In this document: positions 11,183 to 23,967 of the stretch, piece after piece
Position numbering within the stretch: the stretch's first letter is position 1
Layout: every line of letters starts with the position of its first letter
DNA from: Prochlorococcaceae cyanobacterium jk18x1bzbins.87
GTDB lineage: Bacteria; Cyanobacteriota; Cyanobacteriia; PCC-6307; Cyanobiaceae
Direction: 5' to 3'
DNA: 64,000 bases
Assembly (NCBI GenBank): GCA_022826535.1
Contig: JAJDUS010000129.1
Coordinates: 19,593-83,592 of the forward strand
The notes under the pieces: generated by a model
Told to the model about the DNA's origin: nothing
The model's database searches: none
Seen by the model: only the letters and a program-made list of their open reading frames with translations
Translations under genes and position numbers: made by a program

Positions 11183-14100
11183 ATGACCCTTAGCAACGTC
11201 TCCGAGTCCACCACTTCCATGACCAGCTCAACCACTCCTGGCTCGAGTACAGAGACTCCTCTGATCCACAGGGGAGAGCAAAAGACAAATCGCCTTGTCT
11301 TTCGCAATTGTATCATTGACAAGAAAGGTCTGCGCAACCTCATTGCTTGGGCCTACAAAGAGTTTGGCACTTCGGCCACAACAGCCATTGCTGATGAGCT
11401 AAAAGATCTGGGATTTCACTATGCGACCCAAGCCGCTGTTTCCATCTCTGTGGATGACTTAAGAATTCCTGAAGACAAGAAAGTTCTTCTCAACGAAGCT
11501 GAGGAGGAGATTATGCACACAGAGGAGCGCTACCGGCTGGGAGAGATTACAGAGGTGGAGCGACATACAAAGGTGATTGATACATGGACAGAGACCAATG
11601 AGCGTCTTGTTGAGGCTGTTAAGAGAACATTTACAGAACAGGATCCACTGAACTCTGTCTGGATGATGGCAAACTCTGGTGCCAGGGGAAACATGTCTCA
11701 AGTGCGGCAGCTCGTGGGAATGCGTGGATTGATGGCCAATCCCCAAGGGGAAATTATTGACCTGCCCATTCGGACAAACTTTCGCGAAGGCTTGACAGTT
11801 ACAGAATATGTGATCTCCTCCTACGGGGCCCGCAAGGGTCTGGTGGACACAGCTCTACGTACAGCAGATTCCGGTTATCTTACTCGTCGTCTGGTGGATG
11901 TTGCCCAGGATATGATTGTGCGTGATGAAGATTGTGGCACTCAGCGAGGCGTAATTATCAATGCTGATGAGAAAGGACGCTACCAAAGCAAGTTGGTGGG
12001 ACGTCTGACGGCTGAGGATATTACAGAAACAGTCAAAGTAACCCACGTCACAATTCTTGGTGGTGAGCTACACCCCTGTAATGATAAGACCATCTTGAAG
12101 CGTTTTGACAAAGCCATTTTGATTCAGCCAGGAGACGAGCTACAAGAAGAACTGAAGAGCTCATCACTGGCTCTCGTGCAAGCCGTGAAAGTTGAACAAC
12201 GTTCCGCATTGCTGGTGAGCCAGCTTTCCCAGAAGACGTGGGAAGTCAGGCCTGGGGATTCCCTTAAGGTTGCTGATGGTAGCTGGGTTGAGGCGGCAAC
12301 GATGTTAAGTGAAGAAATCGTCAGTGTCAACAGTGGGCTGATCATCGTGAATGAGAGCAACGGAATCCCATATGTTAGCCTCTTGAAAGGCTCGCTGCAT
12401 CCCTGCAAAGACAAAAAAGCCTTAAAGCGATTTGAAAAAGGCTCATTAGCAAAGCCAGGAGATACTTTAACCAAAAACCTGACGGTCAGCCGATATATGT
12501 ATGTACGATCAGTCGTCTCTGATCAGGACAGCTCTTTATTCCTTAGCGAATTTCATTCTCAGGATGATTATATTATTAATACAAATACCTTACCCCTCCT
12601 TGTTAAGAAGAATCAGTGGGTTGAGTCCAATGCTGAGCTCTCCAATGGTGTGTTGAGTTCAATCGCGGGAGTTATTAATACTTATCCCACCAAGAAAAAA
12701 CATCTTCTGCTGCCTCGCAATGCGGAGATTAGCGCTGAGGTCAGTGCTCAGCTTGAAGCCTATCATGTCAAGGCAGTGAAGGTCCGCTCGCCCCTCACCT
12801 GTGAGACACCAAAATCCGTCTGTCGCCATTGCTATGGTTGGGCCTTGGCCCACAACAAGTTGGTCGATCTGGGAGAAGCTGTGGGCATTGTGGCGGCCCA
12901 GTCCATTGGTGAGCCCGGTACCCAATTGACCATGCGCACCTTCCATACCGGTGGTGTGAGCACCGCAGAAACAGGAACTGTACGCTCCACCCTGGCTGGT
13001 ATTGTCAGCCTTGGTGATCAGGCACGGGTACGACCCTACCGCACACCCCATGGTGTTAACGCTTGTATTGCCGAGACAGATTTCCAGTTGACTGTCAAAT
13101 CCACCTCTGACCAAGAGCAAAGCATCTCCATTACCCCAGGCTCTGTTCTGTTTGTCGAGAATGGCAGTGCTGTCAACCGTGACGATGTTCTGGGTCAGAT
13201 TACAGGTGGTAATGTGAAGAAGAGTGTTGAGAAAGCCACCAAAGATGTCATCTGTGACTTAGCCGGTCAAGTAAATTATGATAGGGAAATTCAACCTCGA
13301 GAAGCCACAGACCGTCAAGGTAACGTTACCGTTAAAGCGCAAAGGCTAGGCCAACTCTGGGTTCTCAGTGGCGACGTTTATAACCTGCCTCCAAATGCAG
13401 AACCAGTTGTTGAGGCTGGTTGCGCAGTCCAAACAGGTGATGTGCTTGCGGAAAGTCGTTTACGGAGCGAGTATGGTGGTGATGTGCGTCTACGGGATGC
13501 TACAGGCGACTCCCGTGAGGTGCAGATTGTTACAGCTAGAATCACCATCAAAGATTTGAAGCTAGTTCAAGAAAGCAGCCATGCTGGCGAGCTATGGAAT
13601 TTGGAAAGTGACGATGGTTTAATCTATCGTCTGAATACCAATCCAGGTAGCAAAATTGGTCATGGTGAAGTCATTGCTGAACTTAGTGATGAGCGCTTCA
13701 AGACCCAAAGTGGTGGTCTGGTAAAGTTTAGCCCAGGCTTGAGGATTAAAAAGGCGCGTTCAGCAAAGCATGGCTTTGAATTGTCCCACGGAGGAACCTT
13801 ATTGTGGATTCCTCAAGAAACCCATGAAATCAATAAAGATATTTCCTTGTTAATGATCAAAAATCATCAGAAAATTGAAGCTGGAACTGAAGTTGTCAAG
13901 GATATCTTCAGCCAAACATCAGGTATTGTAACAGTGATCCAGAAAAATGACATCTTAAGAGAGATCACTGTACGCGGCGGTAAAGTATACTATTGTGACA
14001 TAAATCAGCCAAGTCATAAAGAAGCTCTTGAACGTTTTTCTGAAGAAGGCCTGCTTGTTAATCCTGGAGATGTGCTGATTGAAGGTGAGCTAACTGCTGA

Positions 14101-17100
14101 AAATATTCACTATGTGGAGTCCGTTTTAGATCCATCTGAGGGCAGCCCCTTCCTCCTATTGCGCCCTGTTGAAGAGTTTGCGATTCCGGATGATGCTTAT
14201 GTTCCTGCGACCACATCAGTCAAGCAAGCCAAGGGGCCATCTATGGCCTTGAAAGCCCAACAGCGTTTGATGTTTAAAGATGGTGAACTGGTGAAATCTG
14301 TGGAGCCGGTAGAGCTTCTGCGCACCCAGATCATTCTGGAAACCTCTGACACAACACCACAGATGACCGTCGATGTGGAAGTGATCCCTGGTCGCACCAA
14401 GAAGAGCCAGCGCCTCAGCATGGTGATCTTGGAAAGTCTCCTGGTGCGCCGCGACACCCTGTCTGACGCAACCCATGGCTCTACCCACACGGAATTAAAA
14501 ATAGAAGATGGCAAACGTGTTAAGCCGGGCCATGTGATTGCCACAACCCAGATTCTCTGCAAAGAAGATGGTGTGGTGCAAATCCCCCCCCTTGAGGCAC
14601 GCATTAAAAAGCCTGGGGATACTGCTCTTGAGAAAGATGCTGTCATTGAGCTTTCCGCGGTGGAAAAGATGAATCAAGAAGCAAAAAGTGCCAACAGAAA
14701 GCCAGCAGAGTTTGAGGCTGAGCCTGTGCGAAGGTTAATCGTAGAGCGGGAATCCGATACCTGCAATATTGCAATTCCAGGTGAAACTTCTGTGAATGTA
14801 AAACCTGGAGAATACCTTGTCCAAGGAGATAGCTTGGTGAAGCATCAGGAGGGCTTGTCTGACTGCCAAGTAAAAATCCGTAGCGGCAATGTACACTTTT
14901 GCCAGGACAAGCATGCTCACGAGCCTTTCCGCAAAGGTCAACTGGCCTACCCATGGCAACTCATTACTGAAGACCTTCGGACAGATGCCTTGGCATGCGT
15001 CGAGGCCGTCGAGACCCCGAAAGGTCCTGCCTTGTTGATCAGTCCCTTTGATAAACAACAGACCTGTTCCATTCACGTGAGCACCCAACAGGTTCACCGT
15101 CATGGCCAGTGGGTGGACAAGGGTACGGAACTGGTGGCTACAAGCAGTCGAGTCCGTGGCCTTGCCAAAGTCACTAAGAACCCCCACAGTCAGACTGTGA
15201 GCATTCGTAGCGGCCAGTTAATACCTTGCACGAATGAGAACACCTTGGAATGTTTCCAGCAAGGCCAATTGGTTACAGAAGGCCGTGCTTTAGATGAAGA
15301 TATCATATTGGATACGCTGACATTCGTGGAGTCTGTGGACGGACCAGAGGGGGCAATGTTGCTGTTGAGTCCTGTTCAGGAGTTTACCATCCCACAGGAA
15401 TTCTATTCACTCAACCAGGATACTCCTCTTCTCGTTGTCAACGGCCAGTGGGTTGAGGCTGGTGCTGAAATCATGCCAGATGTCTACAGTAAGCTATCTG
15501 GCGTTGTAATGATTGACTATAATGAGCAAGAGCTAATAATTTGCCATGGCACATTGCAAATGTGTCAAGAACAATCAATTCTAGATCGCTTTAGAGAAGG
15601 CTTACTGTCTGATATGAATGATAAAATGATTTCTGAAAATCCATCTAAAAATTCAGAAAGATCTCAAAACTTCTCTGCAATGTATGTTCAATCTGTTGAT
15701 ACCCCAGAAGGCTCTGCCCTTTTATTGAGCCCAGTATATGCTAAAACATTTAAGATTCCAGAAGACATTTATGTGTTTAACCTAGATGTGAACTTGTTGA
15801 TTACTGATGGGCAATGGGTAAAACCTGGAGCACGCCTGACCGAGTCTCCCATCACAAGCCAAAGGGAAGGTGTGGCAGTTCTTACAGATAAGAGCATTAC
15901 CATTCTTTCTGGAGAACAGCATCTCTGCGATAATCAAAGTATCCTGAAGCGTTTTCGTAAAGGTATTTTAGTGAATCCAGGTATCGCTTTAGTGGATGAC
16001 TTCATTACAGATGCATTGACCTATGTTCAGTCCGTAGACACTCCCCAAGGCTCTGCTCTTTTGATCAGTCCCCTCTCGCAAGATATTTACCAGATTAACC
16101 GTGCCCAAACCCCGCTTCAGGTGCAACAGGGGCAATATGTCAAGCGTGGCGATATAGTGGTCCCAGGTTTGAAGACGAAACGATCCGGCATTGTGGTGAT
16201 TGGCGAGGTTCATGCCACCTCCCCCACCAGTGGCGTGGTGGAAGCTATTCGTCCCGGTTGGTTGCGCCTCCGTGTTGGCCGCCCCTATATGGTTTCCCCG
16301 GAATCCATCCTTCATGTTCGGGACGGTGGTTTGGTGCAGCGCGGTGATGCCCTTGCCCTATTGGTGTTTGAGCGCGCCAAAACAGGTGATATTGTTCAAG
16401 GCCTGCCCCGTATTGAAGAATTGCTGGAAGCCCGTCGGCCTCGCGATGCTTCTGTGCTGTGTCAGAGTTCGGGGCACGTGAAACTGGAGATTGGTGAGGA
16501 TGAAGAAGTGTTGGTCAAAGTTATTGAAGATCAACAAGGAGATGGTTCCTATGACATCCCTGCAGACCACAGCATTGGGGGGGTGACCAAGGCAAGCAAG
16601 CCGGCCCCATGGGATGAAGATCAATACAAGACAGCACTCCTGGGTGTGGGTGAGTTGGGTACAATGATGGTGAAGGCCCTGCAGGATCTCTGCCGTTGCC
16701 ATGGTCTGAAGGGCTACACCCAATGGAAGAAGCCGGAGCTCTGCCGCAGGCTGGAGCGGGCTGGCGTCACGGCACCACCCCCAGCGCTGCAGGACCTCAA
16801 GGCTGAGCAATTGATTGAGCTTGTGGAGAAGCTGGATCCTTCCGGGGTGCAGCGTGCCAAGCTGCTTAAGGGCAACTTCAACAAAAAAACACTGGCTGAA
16901 CTAGAAGAACTGAGCAAAAAACATAATGTTCATACCATCACCCCGAAGCAGAAGGGGAAAAAGACGGTACTTATTCGGTGCTTGGAAGATGCGGGTGTCT
17001 TGATGCCAGCCGCCTCGATTAACGCACAAAACGAAAAAGCCCTCATCGCTTTTATTAATAAAATCGACCCTTCTCAGGAGAAGCGAGCCGCTTTCCTGGA

Positions 17101-18595
17101 AGGTCGCTTTGCCGATCAATCATCTCGTCAACTCAAGCAGTATTGCAAGAAGCATGGACTGAAAGCTTATTCCAAGCTCAACAAGTCAGCGCTTTGCGCA
17201 GCCCTGAAGAACGCTGGTGTGCAAGCCCCACCACGTCCCTTGGAGAATTTGGATCGGCCGCAGCTTGTACAACTTGCAGACAAGCTTGATCCCATAGGAG
17301 AGCAAGCTTCAATCCTGCTGCGGCAAAGTCTTGAGCAGCAATCCATCAAGACACTGGAAAAACTCTGCAAGGAGCATGATTTGAAGCCATTTTCAAAGCA
17401 GAGTCAGCTCGCTAAAAAGGCTGAACTCTGCCAAAAGCTTAGCCAGGCGGGGATTCTTCCTCCACCTCCACCCCTGGCTCAGCTCAAGAAAGGTGAGCTT
17501 ATTGCGCTGATCCGGGAGATGGAGCCCCCTGCCTCGACCGAGGTGCCTGCTGTGGTTGAGCCGCCCGTGATGACGGAAGAGGACCGTGTCCACGTTTATG
17601 ACATCCCCTTGGGGCGCAATGTCATGGTTTCCGATGGTCATCAGGTCCAGGCGGGAAGCGCACTAACCGATGGACCCATCAATCCCCACGAGCTCCTGGA
17701 GACTCACTTCAAGGACTTGCTGCGCCGTCGTCACTCCACAATGGAGGCCGCCCAAGGTGCCATTGCTACTGTGCAGCAGCGCCTGGTTGATGAGGTGCAG
17801 TCGGTGTATCGGTCTCAGGGGGTCACCATTGATAACAAGCACATTGAGGTGATCGTGCGCCAAATGACCAGCAAGGTGCGTATTGAAGATGCTGGGGACA
17901 CCACTCTTCTCCCTGGGGAGCTGGTGGAGCTTCCCGAAGTAGCCAAAGTCAATGCAGCCATCGCTGTGACCGGTGGCATGGAAGCCCAGTTCTCCCCCAT
18001 GCTTCTGGGCATCACCAAGGCTTCTCTCAATACCGATAGCTTTATCTCCGCTGCCAGTTTCCAGGAAACCACTCGGGTCCTGACGGAGGCGGCCATTGAG
18101 GGCAAAAGCGATTTGCTCCGTGGCCTGAAGGAGAATGTGATCATTGGCCGTCTGATTCCTGCGGGTACAGGTTTTGATGGCTTTGATGATCAGTTGCGGG
18201 ATGAGGCTGGCCCCCATCCCGACATTCTTGACGATGATCAAACTGGTTATCGTCGCATGTCCAGTTTGCGGCCGGACTATACGGTGGAGATTCCTGTTCC
18301 CAGCCATTCTGCTCCCGTTCTGGATGACCCATCCGATGAGCAGCTGCGCAAAGCCCGCCATCGGATTGATGATGTCAGCGCCAGCGCTGCTGCCTTGACC
18401 CTCCCGGGTGAGCACCAGGACCAGGTGGACACAGGTTTTCCGTCCGCAATCCTTCCTGAGGAACAGGCTGACACAGTAGAAGAGGCTGAAGAACGCCTGA
18501 AGAACTCGGAGGAGGACATCACCCATGACAGCCCACAGGCAGAAGCCCTGGAAACAGACCAGCCTCAGCCCATGGATGAGAGGGGTGAATCTTAG
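11183..18595 (+). CDS. rpoC2: RNA polymerase subunit beta-prime (RpoC2), greatly enlarged
   Basis: C-terminal half of beta-prime. Conserved parts are intact: the N-terminal RNCIIDKKGLRNLIAW, zinc ligands Cys251, Cys540, Cys547 and Cys550, the trigger-loop start QSIGEPGTQLTMRTFHTGG (573-591), GLPRIEELLEARRP (about 1740-1753), DKHIEVIVRQMTSKV and the end block SFISAASFQETTRVLTEAA. At 2470 aa it exceeds relatives by roughly 1100 residues. The excess falls in three places: 281-497 between the first and second zinc ligands, about 1225-1680 within the SI3 insertion, and 1811-2115 before PLGRNVMVSDG. The last 90 residues are acidic. The frame is open over its full 7.4 kb. Confidence 0.95.
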   Translation: MTLSNVSESTTSMTSSTTPGSSTETPLIHRGEQKTNRLVFRNCIIDKKGLRNLIAWAYKEFGTSATTAIADELKDLGFHYATQAAVSISVDDLRIPEDKKVLLNEAEEEIMHTEERYRLGEITEVERHTKVIDTWTETNERLVEAVKRTFTEQDPLNSVWMMANSGARGNMSQVRQLVGMRGLMANPQGEIIDLPIRTNFREGLTVTEYVISSYGARKGLVDTALRTADSGYLTRRLVDVAQDMIVRDEDCGTQRGVIINADEKGRYQSKLVGRLTAEDITETVKVTHVTILGGELHPCNDKTILKRFDKAILIQPGDELQEELKSSSLALVQAVKVEQRSALLVSQLSQKTWEVRPGDSLKVADGSWVEAATMLSEEIVSVNSGLIIVNESNGIPYVSLLKGSLHPCKDKKALKRFEKGSLAKPGDTLTKNLTVSRYMYVRSVVSDQDSSLFLSEFHSQDDYIINTNTLPLLVKKNQWVESNAELSNGVLSSIAGVINTYPTKKKHLLLPRNAEISAEVSAQLEAYHVKAVKVRSPLTCETPKSVCRHCYGWALAHNKLVDLGEAVGIVAAQSIGEPGTQLTMRTFHTGGVSTAETGTVRSTLAGIVSLGDQARVRPYRTPHGVNACIAETDFQLTVKSTSDQEQSISITPGSVLFVENGSAVNRDDVLGQITGGNVKKSVEKATKDVICDLAGQVNYDREIQPREATDRQGNVTVKAQRLGQLWVLSGDVYNLPPNAEPVVEAGCAVQTGDVLAESRLRSEYGGDVRLRDATGDSREVQIVTARITIKDLKLVQESSHAGELWNLESDDGLIYRLNTNPGSKIGHGEVIAELSDERFKTQSGGLVKFSPGLRIKKARSAKHGFELSHGGTLLWIPQETHEINKDISLLMIKNHQKIEAGTEVVKDIFSQTSGIVTVIQKNDILREITVRGGKVYYCDINQPSHKEALERFSEEGLLVNPGDVLIEGELTAENIHYVESVLDPSEGSPFLLLRPVEEFAIPDDAYVPATTSVKQAKGPSMALKAQQRLMFKDGELVKSVEPVELLRTQIILETSDTTPQMTVDVEVIPGRTKKSQRLSMVILESLLVRRDTLSDATHGSTHTELKIEDGKRVKPGHVIATTQILCKEDGVVQIPPLEARIKKPGDTALEKDAVIELSAVEKMNQEAKSANRKPAEFEAEPVRRLIVERESDTCNIAIPGETSVNVKPGEYLVQGDSLVKHQEGLSDCQVKIRSGNVHFCQDKHAHEPFRKGQLAYPWQLITEDLRTDALACVEAVETPKGPALLISPFDKQQTCSIHVSTQQVHRHGQWVDKGTELVATSSRVRGLAKVTKNPHSQTVSIRSGQLIPCTNENTLECFQQGQLVTEGRALDEDIILDTLTFVESVDGPEGAMLLLSPVQEFTIPQEFYSLNQDTPLLVVNGQWVEAGAEIMPDVYSKLSGVVMIDYNEQELIICHGTLQMCQEQSILDRFREGLLSDMNDKMISENPSKNSERSQNFSAMYVQSVDTPEGSALLLSPVYAKTFKIPEDIYVFNLDVNLLITDGQWVKPGARLTESPITSQREGVAVLTDKSITILSGEQHLCDNQSILKRFRKGILVNPGIALVDDFITDALTYVQSVDTPQGSALLISPLSQDIYQINRAQTPLQVQQGQYVKRGDIVVPGLKTKRSGIVVIGEVHATSPTSGVVEAIRPGWLRLRVGRPYMVSPESILHVRDGGLVQRGDALALLVFERAKTGDIVQGLPRIEELLEARRPRDASVLCQSSGHVKLEIGEDEEVLVKVIEDQQGDGSYDIPADHSIGGVTKASKPAPWDEDQYKTALLGVGELGTMMVKALQDLCRCHGLKGYTQWKKPELCRRLERAGVTAPPPALQDLKAEQLIELVEKLDPSGVQRAKLLKGNFNKKTLAELEELSKKHNVHTITPKQKGKKTVLIRCLEDAGVLMPAASINAQNEKALIAFINKIDPSQEKRAAFLEGRFADQSSRQLKQYCKKHGLKAYSKLNKSALCAALKNAGVQAPPRPLENLDRPQLVQLADKLDPIGEQASILLRQSLEQQSIKTLEKLCKEHDLKPFSKQSQLAKKAELCQKLSQAGILPPPPPLAQLKKGELIALIREMEPPASTEVPAVVEPPVMTEEDRVHVYDIPLGRNVMVSDGHQVQAGSALTDGPINPHELLETHFKDLLRRRHSTMEAAQGAIATVQQRLVDEVQSVYRSQGVTIDNKHIEVIVRQMTSKVRIEDAGDTTLLPGELVELPEVAKVNAAIAVTGGMEAQFSPMLLGITKASLNTDSFISAASFQETTRVLTEAAIEGKSDLLRGLKENVIIGRLIPAGTGFDGFDDQLRDEAGPHPDILDDDQTGYRRMSSLRPDYTVEIPVPSHSAPVLDDPSDEQLRKARHRIDDVSASAAALTLPGEHQDQVDTGFPSAILPEEQADTVEEAEERLKNSEEDITHDSPQAEALETDQPQPMDERGES
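12023..12673 (+). repeat. RpoC2 insertion 1: two SI3-type modules between zinc ligands
   Basis: Residues 281-497. In normal beta-prime, GRxxAEDV runs directly into the segment leading to the SPLTC zinc motif. Here GRLTAEDI is followed by two tandem units of about 105 residues, beginning at 287 (VTILGGELHPCNDKTILKRF) and 395 (VSLLKGSLHPCKDKKALKRF), before LLLPRNAEIS resumes. Both resemble the modules amplified in the SI3 region of the same protein: a G-x-LH-x-C start, a KRF-x-KG-x-L-x-x-PGD block, a YV-SV-type strand and a final x-QWVE segment. Confidence 0.8.
14855..16222 (+). repeat. RpoC2 insertion 2: four amplified SI3-type modules
   Basis: Residues about 1225-1680 hold four more units of the same kind, at 1226-1330, 1338-1445, 1451-1565 and 1571-1670. 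Each has a start like SGxxHxC, a RFRKGxLVNPG-type block, a strand of the type YVQSVDTPQGSALLISP and a GQWVKPGA-type segment. The unit at 926-1008 (GGKVYYCDI, then YVESVLDPSEGSPFLLLRPV) is closest to the single module I recall from ordinary picocyanobacterial RpoC2, so it may be the ancestor. A Cys follows the start motif in all seven copies of the protein: 299, 408, 938, 1240, 1349, 1461 and 1582. Confidence 0.78.
16619..17527 (+). repeat. RpoC2 insertion 3: four tandem SAP-like repeats
   Basis: Residues 1813-2115. Four units of about 75 residues occur at 1827-1885, 1894-1963, 1971-2036 and 2045-2115. Each holds a helix-extended-helix core of SAP type (LQDLCRCHGLKGYTQWKKPE; LKQYCKKHGLKAYSKLNKSA; LEKLCKEHDLKPFSKQ), a linker (Pro-rich in units 1, 3 and 4, such as GVTAPPPAL and GILPPPPPL) and a second helix. 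Units 1-3 end in KLDP or KIDP and unit 4 in REMEP. The array replaces the short loop between the strand VLVKVIED and PLGRNVMVSDG of normal RpoC2. SAP domains are known DNA-binding motifs. The unit also resembles the single SAP in RpoC1. Confidence 0.8.
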
Positions 18596-18601
18596 CCTTG
18601 A

Positions 18602-19884
<1,283 letters not shown>

Positions 19885-19922
19885 TCCATGGACCGCTCCC
19901 GTCATGATTGCCCCCTGCAGCC

Positions 19923-21776
<1,854 letters not shown>

Positions 21777-21882
21777 ACCGCACCACTGCTGAGATTGATC
21801 TCAGTTTGACAGGGGTGACGGAGGGGCGCCAGTGGCCATGGTCCTGAAGGTGGTGAAACCGAAACCTTGCACTGCAAGGGGC

Positions 21883-22167
<285 letters not shown>

Positions 22168-22350
22168 TCATTTTCCACTCATCCGCAAGATGCAACGATC
22201 ACGTCACGGTTGTTTACGCGCCATGCCCATGGCGCCTGGAGGGCAAGCCAAGAGGTCCATGGCGTTCGGAATCCCATGGGCAAACCCAGCACCGATGGGG
22301 AAGGCCACCATCCTCTAAAGTGCTTGGCTGCACTTGCAGTCCCAAGCCCC

Positions 22351-22617
22351 ATGAGCGACCCCCTCGCCACCCTTGAACAGGATGTCATTGACATTGTCTC
22401 TGAAGTGCTCAGTGTCAGTGACAGGCCGGTCACCCAGGAGAGTCACTTCCAAAACGACCTGGGGGCCGATTCTCTTGACACGGTTGAGTTGGTGATGGCC
22501 CTTGAGGAAAAGTTCGAGATTGACATTCCTGACGAGGCTGCCGAAGGGATCACCACCGTAGGTGAAGCGGTGGCGTACATCCGTGAGCAGCGCTCCTCCG
22601 CATCAGGGGAGGGTTGA
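22351..22617 (+). CDS. acpP: Acyl carrier protein
   Basis: Carries growing acyl chains in fatty acid synthesis on a phosphopantetheine arm. The attachment serine is in [10 protein letters not shown]. The acidic 88-aa sequence ([20 protein letters not shown]) is typical. ATG 22351 is chosen because the family starts within a few residues of [12 protein letters not shown]. It lies just upstream of fabF, the usual acpP-fabF-tkt order of picocyanobacteria. Confidence 0.95.
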   Translation: MSDPLATLEQDVIDIVSEVLSVSDRPVTQESHFQNDLGADSLDTVELVMALEEKFEIDIPDEAAEGITTVGEAVAYIREQRSSASGEG

Positions 22618-22656
22618 TGGCAGCCTCCCAACGCAACGTCCCCACCCTCTAACATC

Positions 22657-23913
22657 ATGCCCACTTCCGCAGGACCATGCCGTGTTGTGGTCACCGGCCT
22701 TGGCGCCGTGACCCCCATTGGCAACGATGTTGAGTGCTATCGGCAAGCCTTGTGCGCCGGCGTCAACGGGGTTGGACCCATCACCCATTTTGACGCCAGT
22801 CACCATGGCTGCCGTTTTGCGGCGGAGGTGAAGGACTTTGATCCCAGTGGTCATCTGGACCGGAAAGAGGCGAAGCGTTGGGAGCGATTTTGCCAATTTG
22901 GCGTGGTGACCGCGAAACAGGCCCTGGCCCAGTCCGGGCTCAAGATCACCGAGGACAATGCCGACCGTGTTGGTGTGCTGATCGGGTCGGGCATCGGCGG
23001 CGTGCTGCTGATGGAGACCCAGGCGCTGGTGATGGACAAGAGGGGTCCGGATCGGGTCAGTCCCTTCACTGTGCCCATGATGATCCCCAATATGGCCACC
23101 GGCCTCACCGCCATTGCCCTGGGGGCCCAAGGCCCAAGCAATGCGGTTTGCACCGCCTGCGCGGCAGGATCCAATGCCATCGGAGATGCCTTCCGCACCA
23201 TTCAGTACGGTGATGCGGATGCCATGATCTGCGGCGGCACCGAGTCCCCCATCTCCCCCCTGAGTGTGGCGGGCTTCGCCAGTGCCCGGGCTTTATCGTC
23301 CCGGAACGATGATCCAGCCCATGCCAGCCGGCCCTTTGATGCCCACCGGGATGGCTTTGTGATGGGGGAGGGATCTGGAATGCTTCTCCTGGAAGAGTTG
23401 GGCCACGCCCAGGCCAGGGGTGCCCGGATCCTGGCGGAAATCATTGGCTACGGCAGCACCTGTGATGCCCACCACATCACTGCTCCCCCCGCTGGCGGTG
23501 GCCCTGCCGCCAAAGCCATGGCCCGCTGCCTGGCGGATGGGCGCCTGGAGCCCAGCCAAGTGGACTATATCAATGCCCATGGCACCAGCACGGGGGCCAA
23601 TGACAGGACGGAAACGGCCGCCATTAAAATGGCCCTGGGAGACGATGTGGCCCACTCCATCCCGGTAAGCTCCACAAAATCCATGACAGGCCACCTGCTG
23701 GGTGGATCCGGAGGGATTGAAGCCGTGGCCACAGTGCTGGCCCTCACCCATGGCTTTGTCCCCCCCACCATCAACCATGCAGTCCCTGACCCGGACTGTG
23801 ACCTGGATTACGTTCCCAACGAAGCCCGGGAGCTGGCGGTCAACGTTGCCTTGTCCAATTCCTTCGGCTTTGGCGGGCACAACGTTTGCCTGGCGTTTCG
23901 GCGCTGGAGTTAA
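22657..23913 (+). CDS. fabF: Beta-ketoacyl-ACP synthase II
   Basis: Condensing enzyme of fatty acid elongation, using malonyl-ACP. The catalytic triad is visible: Cys in VCTACAAGSNAIGDAF, His in NAHGTSTGANDRTE and His in NSFGFGGHN. The N-terminus RVVVTGLGAVTPIGND is diagnostic and 418 aa is the normal length. It follows acpP by 39 bases and is likely co-transcribed with it. Confidence 0.96.
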   Translation: MPTSAGPCRVVVTGLGAVTPIGNDVECYRQALCAGVNGVGPITHFDASHHGCRFAAEVKDFDPSGHLDRKEAKRWERFCQFGVVTAKQALAQSGLKITEDNADRVGVLIGSGIGGVLLMETQALVMDKRGPDRVSPFTVPMMIPNMATGLTAIALGAQGPSNAVCTACAAGSNAIGDAFRTIQYGDADAMICGGTESPISPLSVAGFASARALSSRNDDPAHASRPFDAHRDGFVMGEGSGMLLLEELGHAQARGARILAEIIGYGSTCDAHHITAPPAGGGPAAKAMARCLADGRLEPSQVDYINAHGTSTGANDRTETAAIKMALGDDVAHSIPVSSTKSMTGHLLGGSGGIEAVATVLALTHGFVPPTINHAVPDPDCDLDYVPNEARELAVNVALSNSFGFGGHNVCLAFRRWS

Positions 23914-23967
23914 TTCTTGCTTCCCCTCCTCATCACCCCTCCCCCACCATTCATCCCTTCTTGCCCC

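Noticed and set aside
11183..18595. Fusion of rpoC2 with another gene
   Set aside because: Conserved RpoC2 blocks continue on both sides of each insertion up to the C-terminus, so these are internal insertions.
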